NCBI RefSeq assembly: GCF_000975055.1
Contig: NZ_BBRB01000006.1
Coordinates: 46,090-110,089 of the forward strand
From: Demequina sediminicola
Lineage (GTDB): Bacteria > Actinomycetota > Actinomycetes > Actinomycetales > Demequinaceae
DNA length: 64,000 bases
Direction: 5' to 3'
Position numbers and translations under genes: made by a program. Positions 45,095 through 54,128 of the stretch are shown one piece after another. Positions within the stretch are counted from its first letter, which is position 1, and each line of letters opens with the position of its first letter. Below the pieces are notes generated by a model that was not told where the DNA came from, made no database searches, and saw only the letters and a list, made by a program, of their open reading frames with translations.

Positions 45095-45192
45095 TTTGGT
45101 TCGCAGCGTCGAGGGGTTGAAGTGAGAACGAGCCGACAATGTCCGGTACGACGGAGGTGGGCGTGCGGAAACGGAGTACTGGACGTAACGTT

Positions 45193-45213
45193 GAATGTGA
45201 GCACTACACATTC
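45193..45213 (+). promoter_or_regulatory. Inverted repeat directly upstream of the antitoxin-like gene
   Basis: GAATGTG (45193-45199), 7 bases, CACATTC (45207-45213), ending next to the AGGAGG ribosome site. It is either an operator or a leader hairpin. Confidence 0.5.
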
Positions 45214-45224
45214 GAGGAGGCGTC

Positions 45225-45392
45225 GTGGGCATCGGTGACATGGTGAATAAAGCCAAGGACAAGGCAATGAATATGTCCGACGAGGACATCGACAAAGCGG
45301 CAGACACCGCCAAGGACAAGTCACCGGACAAGTTCGACGACAAGATCGACAGTGCGGCGGACTGGGCAAAGGACAACAACAACCAGCAGTAA
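45225..45392 (+). CDS. Small CsbD/MT0933 antitoxin-like protein
   Basis: 55 residues, GTG start four bases after GAGGAGG, too short for most ORF calls. Sequence is made of amphipathic, highly charged helices: MVNKAKDKAMN, DEDIDKAADTAKDKS, KFDDKIDSAADWAKDNN. This repeated KAxDxAKDK pattern resembles the MT0933 (Rv0909) antitoxin-like and CsbD-like families; function in most members is unproven and no toxin gene adjoins it. It could equally be a stress-induced helical protein. Confidence 0.65.
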   Translation: MGIGDMVNKAKDKAMNMSDEDIDKAADTAKDKSPDKFDDKIDSAADWAKDNNNQQ

Positions 45393-45453
45393 CGCGTTTT
45401 CGTGGGCCGCGTCAGTTCCGGAAAAACCGCACATTTCGTGGTTCGATGGCACT

Positions 45454-46650
45454 ATGACGAGTCAGTCTGCGGCCGACGTCCTTACCGGCCAGGGGGCAGA
45501 GCAAGTATTAGCGACCGCTTTGGCGACCACTCAACTAGAGCTTGAATCATGGTCAATGGATGCTGTACACGCCCGCCCGGGCGCGGAAACATCGGTGTGT
45601 TACGACGTAGAAGCGTCCGGCGAACGCATTTACCTTGTGGCGTCCACGGTGGAGTTGTCGGACCGTCAACGCTCTGCTTCGAAGGCTATCCGTCTGGAAT
45701 CAGACAAGGGCGTGGTGCATGTGTGGCGCCACCCTGCGGATCCATATCTGACGGGATTAGCCGATGCCTGTGTGCCTGAGGCTCTGCAGTCGCGCCTGAC
45801 GCGCGCAGGTGCCGACACGCCCCATGTGGATCACTTGGAGATGTTGGTCCTGCGCCCCATGCGCCGTGCCGTCCTCAAGGCTCACGTGTCCGAGGCAGGG
45901 AAGCAGGACACGTGGTTCGTGAAGGTTGTTCGGCCTGAGCGTGCTTACGACCTCCTTCACCGCCACCGCTTGAGTTCGCTCGCGCCGCGCGCCCTCGATG
46001 CCGGCGATGGGATCATCCTGGTGGCACAGGCGGCGGGAGTCGCCATGACCGAAGCATTGCATCGTCCCGGCGGGGGACAGCCGGCGCAGATCGATCCCAC
46101 CATCTTGACGCGCGCACTCGACACCTTGCCACCAGCGATTTGCGAGTTGCCATTGCGCCCGGCAGTTCCTGACCGCCTCAGCCTTTACATTGACCTCGCC
46201 ACGGACCGTGGCCATGATGCAGCGGTGTTGTCGCGTATCGCGGGGGAGATTGGCCCCAGGCTCGATGCGCCGGAAGACGTGCCACTGGTGCCTACCCATG
46301 GGGACTTTCACGCCGCGAACGTGCGGCTCAATGACGCGCAGACGCCGGAGAGTGTGGTCGGGCTGATCGATATTGACACTCTTGGCCCCGGTCGCCGGGC
46401 CGACGACCTGGCGTGCATGGTCGCCCACGTCTCAGTACTTCCCACGTTGGACGCCGACGGCTACGCTCACGTGGCGCCCGAGGCTCACCGTCTCTACCAA
46501 TCATTCGCCCAGGAGGTGAATGAGCCCGACCTGCGCCGTCGAGTTGCTGCAAACCTCGTGGCCCTCGCGTCCGGGCTCGATGAACATGAGCGCGCACGCA
46601 CGTGGATCGCGATGGCGGAAGACGTGGCGTTCCGCCGCATGTTCGGCTAG
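45454..46650 (+). CDS. Phosphotransferase family protein (APH-like kinase fold)
   Basis: 398 residues. The C-terminal half has the catalytic loop VPTHGDFHAANVRL near residue 283 (catalytic Asp, metal Asn) and the metal-binding GLIDIDTLGPGRRADDLA near 305 in place of DFG. The N-terminal lobe carries VLRPMRRAVLKAH and WFVKVVRPERAY with the likely ATP Lys. Substrate cannot be told; aminoglycoside resistance should not be assumed. It precedes thrS with no shared operon sign. Confidence 0.85.
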   Translation: MTSQSAADVLTGQGAEQVLATALATTQLELESWSMDAVHARPGAETSVCYDVEASGERIYLVASTVELSDRQRSASKAIRLESDKGVVHVWRHPADPYLTGLADACVPEALQSRLTRAGADTPHVDHLEMLVLRPMRRAVLKAHVSEAGKQDTWFVKVVRPERAYDLLHRHRLSSLAPRALDAGDGIILVAQAAGVAMTEALHRPGGGQPAQIDPTILTRALDTLPPAICELPLRPAVPDRLSLYIDLATDRGHDAAVLSRIAGEIGPRLDAPEDVPLVPTHGDFHAANVRLNDAQTPESVVGLIDIDTLGPGRRADDLACMVAHVSVLPTLDADGYAHVAPEAHRLYQSFAQEVNEPDLRRRVAANLVALASGLDEHERARTWIAMAEDVAFRRMFG

Positions 46651-46785
46651 TTCTCATCCCGCCAACACTCGCGTGCCTGCTGGCGTGGAATACCCACCAA
46701 GGCCGCATGGTCGGTAGCATCGTGGGGTGGTGCGCCTACAGGGGTGGCACTACTACTTACTGTCACGAATCAAGGAGACCCCACG

Positions 46786-48777
46786 GTGCCCAGCTTGACT
46801 GCAACCATTGACGGCGACAAGCGCGAGCTCGAAGCCGCAACGACGGGCACTGATCTGTACTCCGAGCGCCGAGATGTCCTGGTAATGAGGGTCAACGGCG
46901 AGTTGTGGGACCTCTCCCGTGAGATCCCCGCAGATGCTGAAGTCGAAGCCGTGACCATTCACGACCCAGACGGCCTGATGGTGCTACGTCACTCGACCGC
47001 ACACGTGCTCGCCCAGGCAGTGCAGCAACTCAATCCAGACGCGAAGCTGGGTGTAGGACCTCCGATCGAGAATGGCTTCTACTACGACTTCGATGTGGAG
47101 GAGCCCTTCACCCCGGAGGACCTCAAGAAGCTTGAGAAGACCATGCAACGCATCGTCAAGGAAGGTCAGTCCTTCCAGCGTCGAGAGGTCACCCGTGAAG
47201 AGGCACTCGAGGAACTCGCAGGCGAGAAGTACAAATGTGAGCTGCTGACACACGATGCCGAAGGTGCCGAAGGTGCCTCCGTCGAGATTGGTGAGGGCGA
47301 TATCACCATCTACGACAATGTGCGCCGCAATGGCGACGTGGCATGGAAGGACCTGTGCCGGGGACCACACGTGCCGAGCACCAAACTTCTTGCCAACGGA
47401 TGGGCGCTCATGCGATCCGCTGCCGCGTACTGGAAGGGTTCGGAGAAGAACCCTCAGCTGCAGCGCGTCTATGGCACTGCCTGGCCCACCAAGGAAGAGC
47501 TCGTTGCGTACAAGGAACGGCTCGCTGAGGCTGAGCGTCGTGACCACCGCCGCCTTGGCTCCGAGATGGATTTGTTCTCCTTCCCGGAGGCCATCGGATC
47601 CGGCTTGCCCGTGTTTCACCCCAAGGGCGCCATGATCCGCATGGAGATGGAGGACTACTCACGCCGTCGTCACGTCGAAGAGGGCTATGAGTTTGTGTAT
47701 ACGCCGCACGCGACCAAGGGACAGCTCTTTGAGCAGTCGGGTCACTTGGACTGGTATCGCGACGGCATGTACCCGCCTATGCACCTCGACGAGGAGCGCG
47801 ACAGCAAGGGCAACGTCACCCGGCAGGGCCAGGACTATTACCTGAAGCCGATGAACTGCCCCATGCACAATCTGATTTTCGATTCGCGTGGCCGTTCCTA
47901 CCGTGAGTTGCCGTTGCGAATGTTTGAGTTCGGCACCGTGTATCGCTATGAGAAGTCCGGTGTGGTGCATGGCATGACTCGTGCTCGTGGATTCACACAG
48001 GATGATGCGCACATCTACTGCACACGCGACCAGATGAAGGCGGAACTGACCCGTACGTTGGACTTTGTGTTGGGGCTGCTCAAGGATTATGGACTTGAGG
48101 ACTTCTACCTCGAGCTGTCCACCAAAAACCCGGAGAAGTTCGTGGGTGCGGACGACATTTGGGAAGAAGCCACTGACACGTTGCGTGAGGTCGCTGAGGG
48201 ATCGGGTCTCGAGCTGATTCCCGACCCGGGCGGCGCTGCGTTCTACGGACCCAAAATTTCTGTCCAAACCCGTGACGCCATCGGCCGTTCTTGGCAGATG
48301 TCGACTATTCAGCTCGACTTCAACCTGCCCGAGCGTTTTGACCTTGAGTACACCGCTCCCGACAACACTCGCCAGCGCCCAGTCATGATTCACCGCGCTT
48401 TGTTTGGGTCTATCGAGCGGTTCTTCGCGATCCTCACGGAGCACTACGCGGGTGCATTCCCCGTATGGCTGGCCCCGGTGCAAGTCCGTGCGATTCCTGT
48501 GGCAGATGCGTTCAACGACTACGTGGGTGATGTGGTCGCACAGTTGCGCTCTCAAGGGATTCGTGTGGAGCTTGACGATTCGGACGAGCGGTTCCCCAAA
48601 AAAATCCGCACCGCGTCCAAGGACAAGATCCCGTTCACGCTGATCGCCGGTGGCGACGACGCCGATGCCGGTGCCGTGTCCTTCCGATTCCGCGATGGAA
48701 GCCAGGACAACCAAGTGCCAGTCGCCGATGCGGTGGCCAGAATCGTCGAGGCGGTTCGTACCAAGGCCCAGGTGTAG
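46786..48777 (+). CDS. thrS: Threonine--tRNA ligase
   Basis: 663 residues. TGS domain to about residue 65; editing domain with [11 protein letters not shown] near 67 and LCRGPHV near 190, both zinc-site residues intact; catalytic core with [12 protein letters not shown] near 360, [20 protein letters not shown] near 388 and motif 3 [16 protein letters not shown] near 535; C-terminal anticodon-binding domain. GTG 46786 follows AAGGAG. It heads a tight run thrS - HIT - pgsA - acyltransferase - pimA, the same order as in Mycobacterium. Confidence 0.97.
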   Translation: MPSLTATIDGDKRELEAATTGTDLYSERRDVLVMRVNGELWDLSREIPADAEVEAVTIHDPDGLMVLRHSTAHVLAQAVQQLNPDAKLGVGPPIENGFYYDFDVEEPFTPEDLKKLEKTMQRIVKEGQSFQRREVTREEALEELAGEKYKCELLTHDAEGAEGASVEIGEGDITIYDNVRRNGDVAWKDLCRGPHVPSTKLLANGWALMRSAAAYWKGSEKNPQLQRVYGTAWPTKEELVAYKERLAEAERRDHRRLGSEMDLFSFPEAIGSGLPVFHPKGAMIRMEMEDYSRRRHVEEGYEFVYTPHATKGQLFEQSGHLDWYRDGMYPPMHLDEERDSKGNVTRQGQDYYLKPMNCPMHNLIFDSRGRSYRELPLRMFEFGTVYRYEKSGVVHGMTRARGFTQDDAHIYCTRDQMKAELTRTLDFVLGLLKDYGLEDFYLELSTKNPEKFVGADDIWEEATDTLREVAEGSGLELIPDPGGAAFYGPKISVQTRDAIGRSWQMSTIQLDFNLPERFDLEYTAPDNTRQRPVMIHRALFGSIERFFAILTEHYAGAFPVWLAPVQVRAIPVADAFNDYVGDVVAQLRSQGIRVELDDSDERFPKKIRTASKDKIPFTLIAGGDDADAGAVSFRFRDGSQDNQVPVADAVARIVEAVRTKAQV

Positions 48778-48780
48778 CGC

Positions 48781-49335
48781 ATGGCTGAGGTTGTTGACGG
48801 CGCTCAGATGGGTGGAGAACCCGACGGGTTTGACCGATTGTGGACGCCACACCGGATGGCTTACATCGAGAACGGAAAGTCACGGGCAACGTATGAGGGC
48901 GCCTCAGACTGCCCGCTGTGCGCCAAGATCGATGTGGCCGACCGGGACGCCCTCGTGGTGCACCGCGGTGAGCATTGCTACGTGGTGCTCAACCTCTACC
49001 CCTATAACCCCGGCCATCTCATGGTGTGCCCGTATCGCCATATCGGCTGGTACACCGACACCACGGATGCTGAGCGCGATGAAATGGGTGTGTTGACGCA
49101 GACCGCGATGCGTGTGCTTCAGCGTGTCTCGGGCACGCAAGGATTCAATATCGGCATGAACCAAGGTGCCATTGGTGGCGCGGGGATCTCCGAGCACCTG
49201 CACCAGCACGTGGTCCCTCGGTGGATGGGCGATGCGAATTTCTTGCCGATCATCGGTCAGACCAAGGCCCTCCCTGAATTGCTAGATGACACGTGGCAGA
49301 AAGTGTCGACCGCATGGTCGGAGGAGAACGCCTGA
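48781..49335 (+). CDS. HIT-family hydrolase, Ap4A phosphorylase-like
   Basis: 184 residues. Zinc-binding CPLC near residue 42, NLYPYNPGHLMVCPYRH near 70, and the histidine triad EHLHQHVVPRW near 138. The order thrS - HIT - pgsA matches Rv2614c - Rv2613c - Rv2612c of M. tuberculosis, where this protein is described as an Ap4A phosphorylase. It overlaps pgsA by one base (TGATG). Confidence 0.92.
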   Translation: MAEVVDGAQMGGEPDGFDRLWTPHRMAYIENGKSRATYEGASDCPLCAKIDVADRDALVVHRGEHCYVVLNLYPYNPGHLMVCPYRHIGWYTDTTDAERDEMGVLTQTAMRVLQRVSGTQGFNIGMNQGAIGGAGISEHLHQHVVPRWMGDANFLPIIGQTKALPELLDDTWQKVSTAWSEENA

Positions 49336-49952
49336 TGCTTGGTTGGTTGCGCCCATTCGCGGGCAAGGTTTGGGCCGCGCCCGCACGGGGTCTGCTGCGT
49401 CTAGGGGTACATCCCAACGCGGTCACCATCGTCGGTACCATCGGCGTGGTCTTCGGGGCTTGCTTCTTTTTCCCCAAGGGTGGCATCTGGCTCTTCTGGG
49501 GAGTGTTGTTCATCGCGTTCTTCGTGATGACGGACATGCTCGACGGCACCATGGCCCGGCTGTCCGGGAAGTCGTCGCGCCTTGGTGCCTTCCTTGACTC
49601 CACGCTCGACCGAGTGGCTGATGCCGCCGTGTTCGGAGCCTTGGTGTGGACCTTCCGCGTGGACGAGCCCGCAACGTCGCTGGCTGCGTTGCTGTGTCTC
49701 GCTCTCGGATCGTTCGTCCCGTATGCGCGAGCGCGTGCGGAAGGCCTGGGTATTGACGCCTCCGTGGGTATCGCGGAGCGCTCAGACCGCTTGCTCTTGG
49801 CCTTGCTTGCTACGGCCGCGGTTGGCCTCGGTGCGCCGGTATGGGTCCTGACCGCAACGCTCTACGTTCTCGCGGTGGCATCGGCGTTCACCGTCGGCCA
49901 ACGCACGATGGCAGTGGTGCGTGCCGAGCGCGCTGCGGTGGAGAGTAACTAA
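49335..49952 (+). CDS. pgsA: CDP-alcohol phosphatidyltransferase, phosphatidylinositol phosphate synthase
   Basis: 205 residues, about six membrane segments. The CDP-alcohol motif D-G-x2-A-R-x8-G-x3-D-x3-D is seen in DMLDGTMARLSGKSS and RLGAFLDSTLDR near residues 60-85. By context with PIM genes it is most likely the PgsA1 type that joins CDP-diacylglycerol to inositol 1-phosphate. The frame extends upstream inside the HIT gene, but ATG 49335 is the coupled start. Confidence 0.92.
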   Translation: MLGWLRPFAGKVWAAPARGLLRLGVHPNAVTIVGTIGVVFGACFFFPKGGIWLFWGVLFIAFFVMTDMLDGTMARLSGKSSRLGAFLDSTLDRVADAAVFGALVWTFRVDEPATSLAALLCLALGSFVPYARARAEGLGIDASVGIAERSDRLLLALLATAAVGLGAPVWVLTATLYVLAVASAFTVGQRTMAVVRAERAAVESN

Positions 49953-49955
49953 ATC

Positions 49956-50852
49956 GTGAATGCCTTCATGATGGCGTGGCGGGTGTCGCGGTGGCTACCG
50001 CAACGTGCAGTGCAGGGGCTGGCGACCACCGGTTCTCGCATCGTCTGGCGTCGAGGCGGCCGCGTAGTCGAGCGCTACGAGGACAACCTTGCGAAGGTCA
50101 CGGGCCTGTCTGGTGATGCGTTGCGTGCCAAGAGCCGTGCTGGCCTCGAGTCTGTCGCGCGTTACTACGCCGAGGCCCTGACTCTCGGACGAATGTCGGC
50201 CACAGTGATCGACGCGCGCGTACGGCTTGAAGGTTACGAGCAGGTCGAGTCCATCCTCCGAGCGACCGATAAGGATAAAGGCGTTGTTGCGGCCTTGTCG
50301 CACTCCGGCAACTGGGATCTTGTGGGGGCGTATGCCTCGCGCAATATCATCCCGGTGACGGCAGTGGCAGAGATCCTGAAGCCGCAGGAGGTCTTCGACG
50401 AATTTGTCGCCTTGCGTGAGGGTATTGGCATTGAGGTTCTGGGTCACGAGGGGTCAACCACGTTTCGCAAACTCATCTCCATTGCCCAGTCCAGGCGCAC
50501 ATTGATTTGTCTTCTCGCTGACCGCGACCTTTCGGGGTCAGGCGTTGAAGTCGAGATGTGGGGTCGCAAGGTGAAGGTGGCTCCCGGGCCAGCTGCTCTT
50601 TCATCCGTGGCGAAGATTCCTTTGGTGCCAGTGATGGTTCATTACGAACAGCTCACCGGTGAGCGCCGCAAGCGTGCAGGCTCAAAGTGGGGCGTGGTGT
50701 TGTCCTTTGGAACTCCGCTGCACCCGGGAGACTATCCACGCGAGCATCGTGTGGCCCTCATGTCACAAGCTTGGGCTAGCGCACTCGCGGATCGGATCGC
50801 GGAGCATCCGGAGGACTGGCACATGCTGCAGAGATTTGGGTGGGTTGAATGA
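49956..50852 (+). CDS. Phosphatidylinositol mannoside acyltransferase (PatA-like)
   Basis: 298 residues, LpxL/HtrB superfamily. Catalytic H-x4-D motif in SHSGNWDLVG near residue 112, ICLLADRDLSGSGVEV near 182 and the C-terminal HPEDWHMLQRFGW signature. It acylates the mannose of PIM at the inner face of the membrane. GTG start three bases after pgsA; its stop overlaps pimA by four bases. Confidence 0.92.
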   Translation: MNAFMMAWRVSRWLPQRAVQGLATTGSRIVWRRGGRVVERYEDNLAKVTGLSGDALRAKSRAGLESVARYYAEALTLGRMSATVIDARVRLEGYEQVESILRATDKDKGVVAALSHSGNWDLVGAYASRNIIPVTAVAEILKPQEVFDEFVALREGIGIEVLGHEGSTTFRKLISIAQSRRTLICLLADRDLSGSGVEVEMWGRKVKVAPGPAALSSVAKIPLVPVMVHYEQLTGERRKRAGSKWGVVLSFGTPLHPGDYPREHRVALMSQAWASALADRIAEHPEDWHMLQRFGWVE

Positions 50853-51994
50853 AGATCGGCATCGTTTGTCCCTACAGCCTGGACCGCCCTGGTGGTGTGC
50901 AACTCCACGTGATGGACCTTGCTGAGGCTCTGCAAGAGCGCGGTCACACCGTCTCTGTGCTTGCCCCAGCGGCACCGGAGACTGAGGTCCCTGACTATGT
51001 GACCACAGCCGGTCGTTCGATCCCCGTTCGCTACAACGGATCTGTTGCTCGCATCAAATTTGGGATGTTTGCGGCTGCACGCGTGCGTCGCTGGTTGAAA
51101 CGTGGCGATTTTGACGTTGTTCACCTTCACGAGCCGGGCACGTTGTCATTGTCGGTCATAGCGATGTGGGCACGACTAGGACCTACTGTGGCGACGTTCC
51201 ACACCTCAAATGAGCATTCCCGGATCATGCGCAACGCAAAGCCCTTCATTAAGCCTGGCTACGAGGAACTCGATGCGCGCATTGCGGTATCGCCTTCGGC
51301 GGATCGCACTATCAAGCGGCACCTGCGTGTCGCGGCTACCCACATCATCCCCAATGGTGTCGACACCGACGAGTATGTCCAGGCCAAGCCCAAGCGGGAG
51401 TGGCAGGGGACTGCAGAGGCTCCGACCATCGGCATTCTTGGCCGTATGGACGAGACGCGTAAGGGCCTGGACGAATACCTCGCGGCGATTCCGTTTGTGC
51501 GCAAGTCTCATCCCAACGCCCGCTTTCTCGTTGCCGGACGGTTTTCTGACCGCATTGCCGCGAAGGCAGCCCGCGCAGGAGCGGAAGTTGTGGGTGAACT
51601 TGATGAGGGCATGAAGGCCCGCTACATGAGCTCCGTCGATGTTTACTGCGCGCCCAATCTTGGGGGCGAGTCCTTCGGCATCGTGTTGGTGGAGGCGATG
51701 GCGGCCGGCGCGGCCGTGGTCGCTTCCGACCTTGTGGCTTTCCGGGATGTGGCAACGGATTCGGATGGAGAAGTGGGTGCGGCGCTCCATACCGTTGGTG
51801 ATTCAGTCGAACTAGCGGCCCGTGTCAACGTTCTCCTGAATGACCCGAAGGCACGCGCAGAGCTCGCCGCACGTGGACAACGTCGTGCAGTGACGTTTGA
51901 CTGGAAGCAAGTAGCGCCTCGAGTCGAAGAGACATATCGAGACGCGATTAGAATGGAAGCAGAGTTCCATCCCCATGACACAAAGGATTCGTGA
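50849..51994 (+). CDS. pimA: Phosphatidylinositol alpha-mannosyltransferase
   Basis: GT4 glycosyltransferase, 381 residues, adding the first mannose from GDP-mannose to phosphatidylinositol. N-terminal CPYSLDRPGGVQLHVMDLA near residue 7 with the Gly-Gly loop, VVHLHEPGTLSLS near 90, TFHTSNEHSR near 114, the linker IIPNGVDTDEY near 165, and the nucleotide-sugar motif PNLGGESFGIVLVEAMAAG near 265. Coupled to the acyltransferase by ATGA overlap. Confidence 0.95.
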   Translation: MKIGIVCPYSLDRPGGVQLHVMDLAEALQERGHTVSVLAPAAPETEVPDYVTTAGRSIPVRYNGSVARIKFGMFAAARVRRWLKRGDFDVVHLHEPGTLSLSVIAMWARLGPTVATFHTSNEHSRIMRNAKPFIKPGYEELDARIAVSPSADRTIKRHLRVAATHIIPNGVDTDEYVQAKPKREWQGTAEAPTIGILGRMDETRKGLDEYLAAIPFVRKSHPNARFLVAGRFSDRIAAKAARAGAEVVGELDEGMKARYMSSVDVYCAPNLGGESFGIVLVEAMAAGAAVVASDLVAFRDVATDSDGEVGAALHTVGDSVELAARVNVLLNDPKARAELAARGQRRAVTFDWKQVAPRVEETYRDAIRMEAEFHPHDTKDS

Positions 51995-51997
51995 TTT

Positions 51998-52906
51998 ATG
52001 AGCGACAACGACACCGCCACCACCCCCCAGGTCGGAACTGACCTGGTGAAGCGCGGCATGGCCGAGATGCTCAAGGGTGGCGTCATCATGGACGTCGTTA
52101 CTCCGGAGCAGGCAAAGATTGCCGAGGACGCGGGTGCTGTTGCAGTGATGGCGCTTGAGCGCGTGCCTGCTGACATCCGTTCCCAGGGTGGCGTGGCTCG
52201 TATGTCGGACCCAGATCTGGTCTCGGGCATCATTGACGCCGTGTCGATCCCCGTGATGGCTAAGGCGCGCATCGGTCACTTTGTTGAGGCGCAGATCCTT
52301 CAGAGTCTGGGCGTGGATTACATCGACGAGTCCGAGGTACTGACGCCTGCGGACTACGCCCACCACATCGACAAGTGGCAATTCACTGTGCCCTTCGTCT
52401 GCGGTGCTACCAACCTTGGTGAGGCTCTGCGCCGTATCTCTGAGGGTGCAGCGATGATCCGTTCGAAGGGCGAGGCCGGAACCGGCGACGTGTCGAATGC
52501 GACCACCCATATGCGAACTCTGCGCACTGAGATTGCGCGCCTGACTTCGCTCCCTAAGGACGAGCTTTACGTTGCTGCGAAGGAGCTGCAGGCTCCGCTG
52601 CCACTGGTGCAGGAAGTCGCTGAGACCGGCAAGCTGCCTGTCGTGACCTTCACCGCCGGTGGCATTGCTACCCCTGCAGACGCCGCAATGATGATGCAGC
52701 TGGGTGCCGAGGGTGTGTTCGTTGGATCGGGCATCTTCAAGTCTGGAGACCCGGCTTCGCGTGCCAAGGCCATCGTTAAGGCAACGACCTTCTACGACGA
52801 CCCCTCAGTCCTGGCTGAAGTCTCCCGTGGCTTGGGTGAAGCGATGGTGGGCATTAACGTCGACGAGGTGCCTGAGCCTCACCGCCTCGCAGAGCGTGGC
52901 TGGTAA
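51998..52906 (+). CDS. pdxS: Pyridoxal 5'-phosphate synthase subunit PdxS
   Basis: 302 residues, TIM barrel of the DXP-independent vitamin B6 pathway. [20 protein letters not shown] near residue 25 (catalytic Asp), [29 protein letters not shown] with the first active Lys near 88, [15 protein letters not shown] near 155 with the second Lys, and [12 protein letters not shown] near 236. The partner PdxT is at 53457, separated by a NUDIX gene. Confidence 0.97.
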   Translation: MSDNDTATTPQVGTDLVKRGMAEMLKGGVIMDVVTPEQAKIAEDAGAVAVMALERVPADIRSQGGVARMSDPDLVSGIIDAVSIPVMAKARIGHFVEAQILQSLGVDYIDESEVLTPADYAHHIDKWQFTVPFVCGATNLGEALRRISEGAAMIRSKGEAGTGDVSNATTHMRTLRTEIARLTSLPKDELYVAAKELQAPLPLVQEVAETGKLPVVTFTAGGIATPADAAMMMQLGAEGVFVGSGIFKSGDPASRAKAIVKATTFYDDPSVLAEVSRGLGEAMVGINVDEVPEPHRLAERGW

Positions 52907-52935
52907 AGCACCAGTAGTGTGAGCGCGATCGCGCC

Positions 52936-53460
52936 GTGACGTTCTCTGATCCCCCTCCCGATACTGGCGAGAGGATTGAACGTTACGGCGCGCGCGTGCT
53001 TCTGCTCGATGGTGAGCGGCTGTTGATGTTGCGTGGACACGATCCGCATCAGCCCAGTCGGTCCTGGTGGTTCACTCCCGGAGGTGGAATCGAGCCGGGG
53101 GAGAGCGAACGTTCGGCAGCGGTGCGTGAGTTGGCTGAGGAGACGGGCTACGTTCTGGAAGAACATGAGTTGGCCGGCCCTGTCTGGCGGCGGACTGCGC
53201 TGTTTGATTTCTACTCTCGTCAGTATGTCCAGCATGAGGTGTTTTTTGTTGCGCAGAGGGCCGATGCTGAACGGCACGCTCCCGTGGCGCAGGCGTGGAC
53301 TGTCGATGAGCAGGACGTGATTGATGCAAGCGCGTGGGTCACTATGGGTGATCTGGTGGAGGCGGACGATGAGGTGTTTCCTCCGCGCCTCGCAAGCAGC
53401 TGGTCTGATTTTGTGCCGTGGGACGGCGTGACACGAGATTTGGGAGTGGAACCGGAATGA
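52936..53460 (+). CDS. NUDIX hydrolase
   Basis: 174 residues, GTG start. Full Nudix box with GGGIEPGESERSAAVRELAE followed by ETGY (about residues 48-71). It sits between pdxS and pdxT with an ATGA overlap into pdxT, so it is part of that transcript. Its substrate is unknown; a role in the B6 pathway is suggested only by position. Confidence 0.92.
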   Translation: MTFSDPPPDTGERIERYGARVLLLDGERLLMLRGHDPHQPSRSWWFTPGGGIEPGESERSAAVRELAEETGYVLEEHELAGPVWRRTALFDFYSRQYVQHEVFFVAQRADAERHAPVAQAWTVDEQDVIDASAWVTMGDLVEADDEVFPPRLASSWSDFVPWDGVTRDLGVEPE

Positions 53461-54041
53461 CTCAGGTGGGTGTTTTGGCTCTTCAGGGTGATGTGCGCGA
53501 GCACGCGCTCATGCTTGAGCAACTGGGTTGTGACGTGACTCCCGTGCGTAGAGTCGCGGAGTTGGGCGCTATCGACGCCTTAGTGATTCCGGGTGGGGAG
53601 TCAAGTACGCAAGACAAACTCTTGCGCGCTTTTGATCTGCGGGAGCCGCTCCTTGAACGCCTGGGCTCAGGGCTGCCTGTTCTCGGCTCGTGTGCAGGCA
53701 TGATTATGCTGGCTCGCGATCTCGTGGACGGCATCACCGGTCAACAAACGCTCGGTGCGATCCCTATGACGGTGCGACGCAATGCTTTTGGTCGCCAAGT
53801 TGACTCGTCTGAGGTGGCTCTGGTGTGGGAGCCCGATGGTTCTTCGATGCACGGAACGTTTATCCGGGCGCCGTGGGTGGAGAGTCACGATGATGGGGTT
53901 GAGGTGCTTGCGACTGCTACTGGACCAGACGGTGACCGTCATCCCGTGGCGGTGCGCTTTGCTAGCGCGATTGCCACGGCTTTTCACCCTGAGATTTCTG
54001 CGGATATACGGGTTCATCAGGCTTTGCTGGATTTGATCTAG
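53457..54041 (+). CDS. pdxT: Pyridoxal 5'-phosphate synthase glutaminase subunit PdxT
   Basis: 194 residues, class I glutamine amidotransferase supplying ammonia to PdxS. VLALQGDVREHALML near residue 5, IPGGESSTQ near 43, nucleophile Cys in GSCAGMIML near 78, and ATAFHPEIS near 178 with the His-Glu of the triad. ATG 53457 overlaps the NUDIX stop. Confidence 0.97.
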   Translation: MTQVGVLALQGDVREHALMLEQLGCDVTPVRRVAELGAIDALVIPGGESSTQDKLLRAFDLREPLLERLGSGLPVLGSCAGMIMLARDLVDGITGQQTLGAIPMTVRRNAFGRQVDSSEVALVWEPDGSSMHGTFIRAPWVESHDDGVEVLATATGPDGDRHPVAVRFASAIATAFHPEISADIRVHQALLDLI

Positions 54042-54051
54042 CGGCTCTCAG

Positions 54052-54124
54052 TCAAGCCTGAGTGCTTGATATGACTGGATCAAGGTTGAGGCCTTGATTG
54101 ATCCCTATCAAGCCTCTATCCTTG
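54052..54124 (+). promoter_or_regulatory. 28-bp-period array of TCAAG/CTTGA operator palindromes
   Basis: TCAAG starts at 54052, 54080 and 54108; CTTG of the facing arm starts at 54065, 54093 and 54121. Each unit is TCAAG-N8-CTTG(A), units repeat every 28 bases, and the third (imperfect, TCAAGCCTCTATCCTTG) covers the -10. Between units the arms also form CTTGAT-N8-ATCAAG twice (54065-54084 and 54093-54112). Confidence 0.75.
54094..54122 (+). promoter_or_regulatory. Promoter of the SatD-like gene, leaderless
   Basis: TTGATT (54094-54099), 17 bases, TATCCT (54117-54122). The predicted +1 is the A of ATG 54129, with no room for a ribosome site. Confidence 0.6.
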
Positions 54125-54128
54125 TTCT

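Noticed and set aside
45454..46650. Aminoglycoside resistance gene
   Set aside because: Only the general APH-like kinase motifs are present; nothing in sequence or context points to an antibiotic substrate.
46700..46785. T-box-like GGGGTGGTGCGCC before thrS
   Set aside because: It lacks the ACCGCG part of the T-box sequence, a specifier stem and an antiterminator; the leader is too short.
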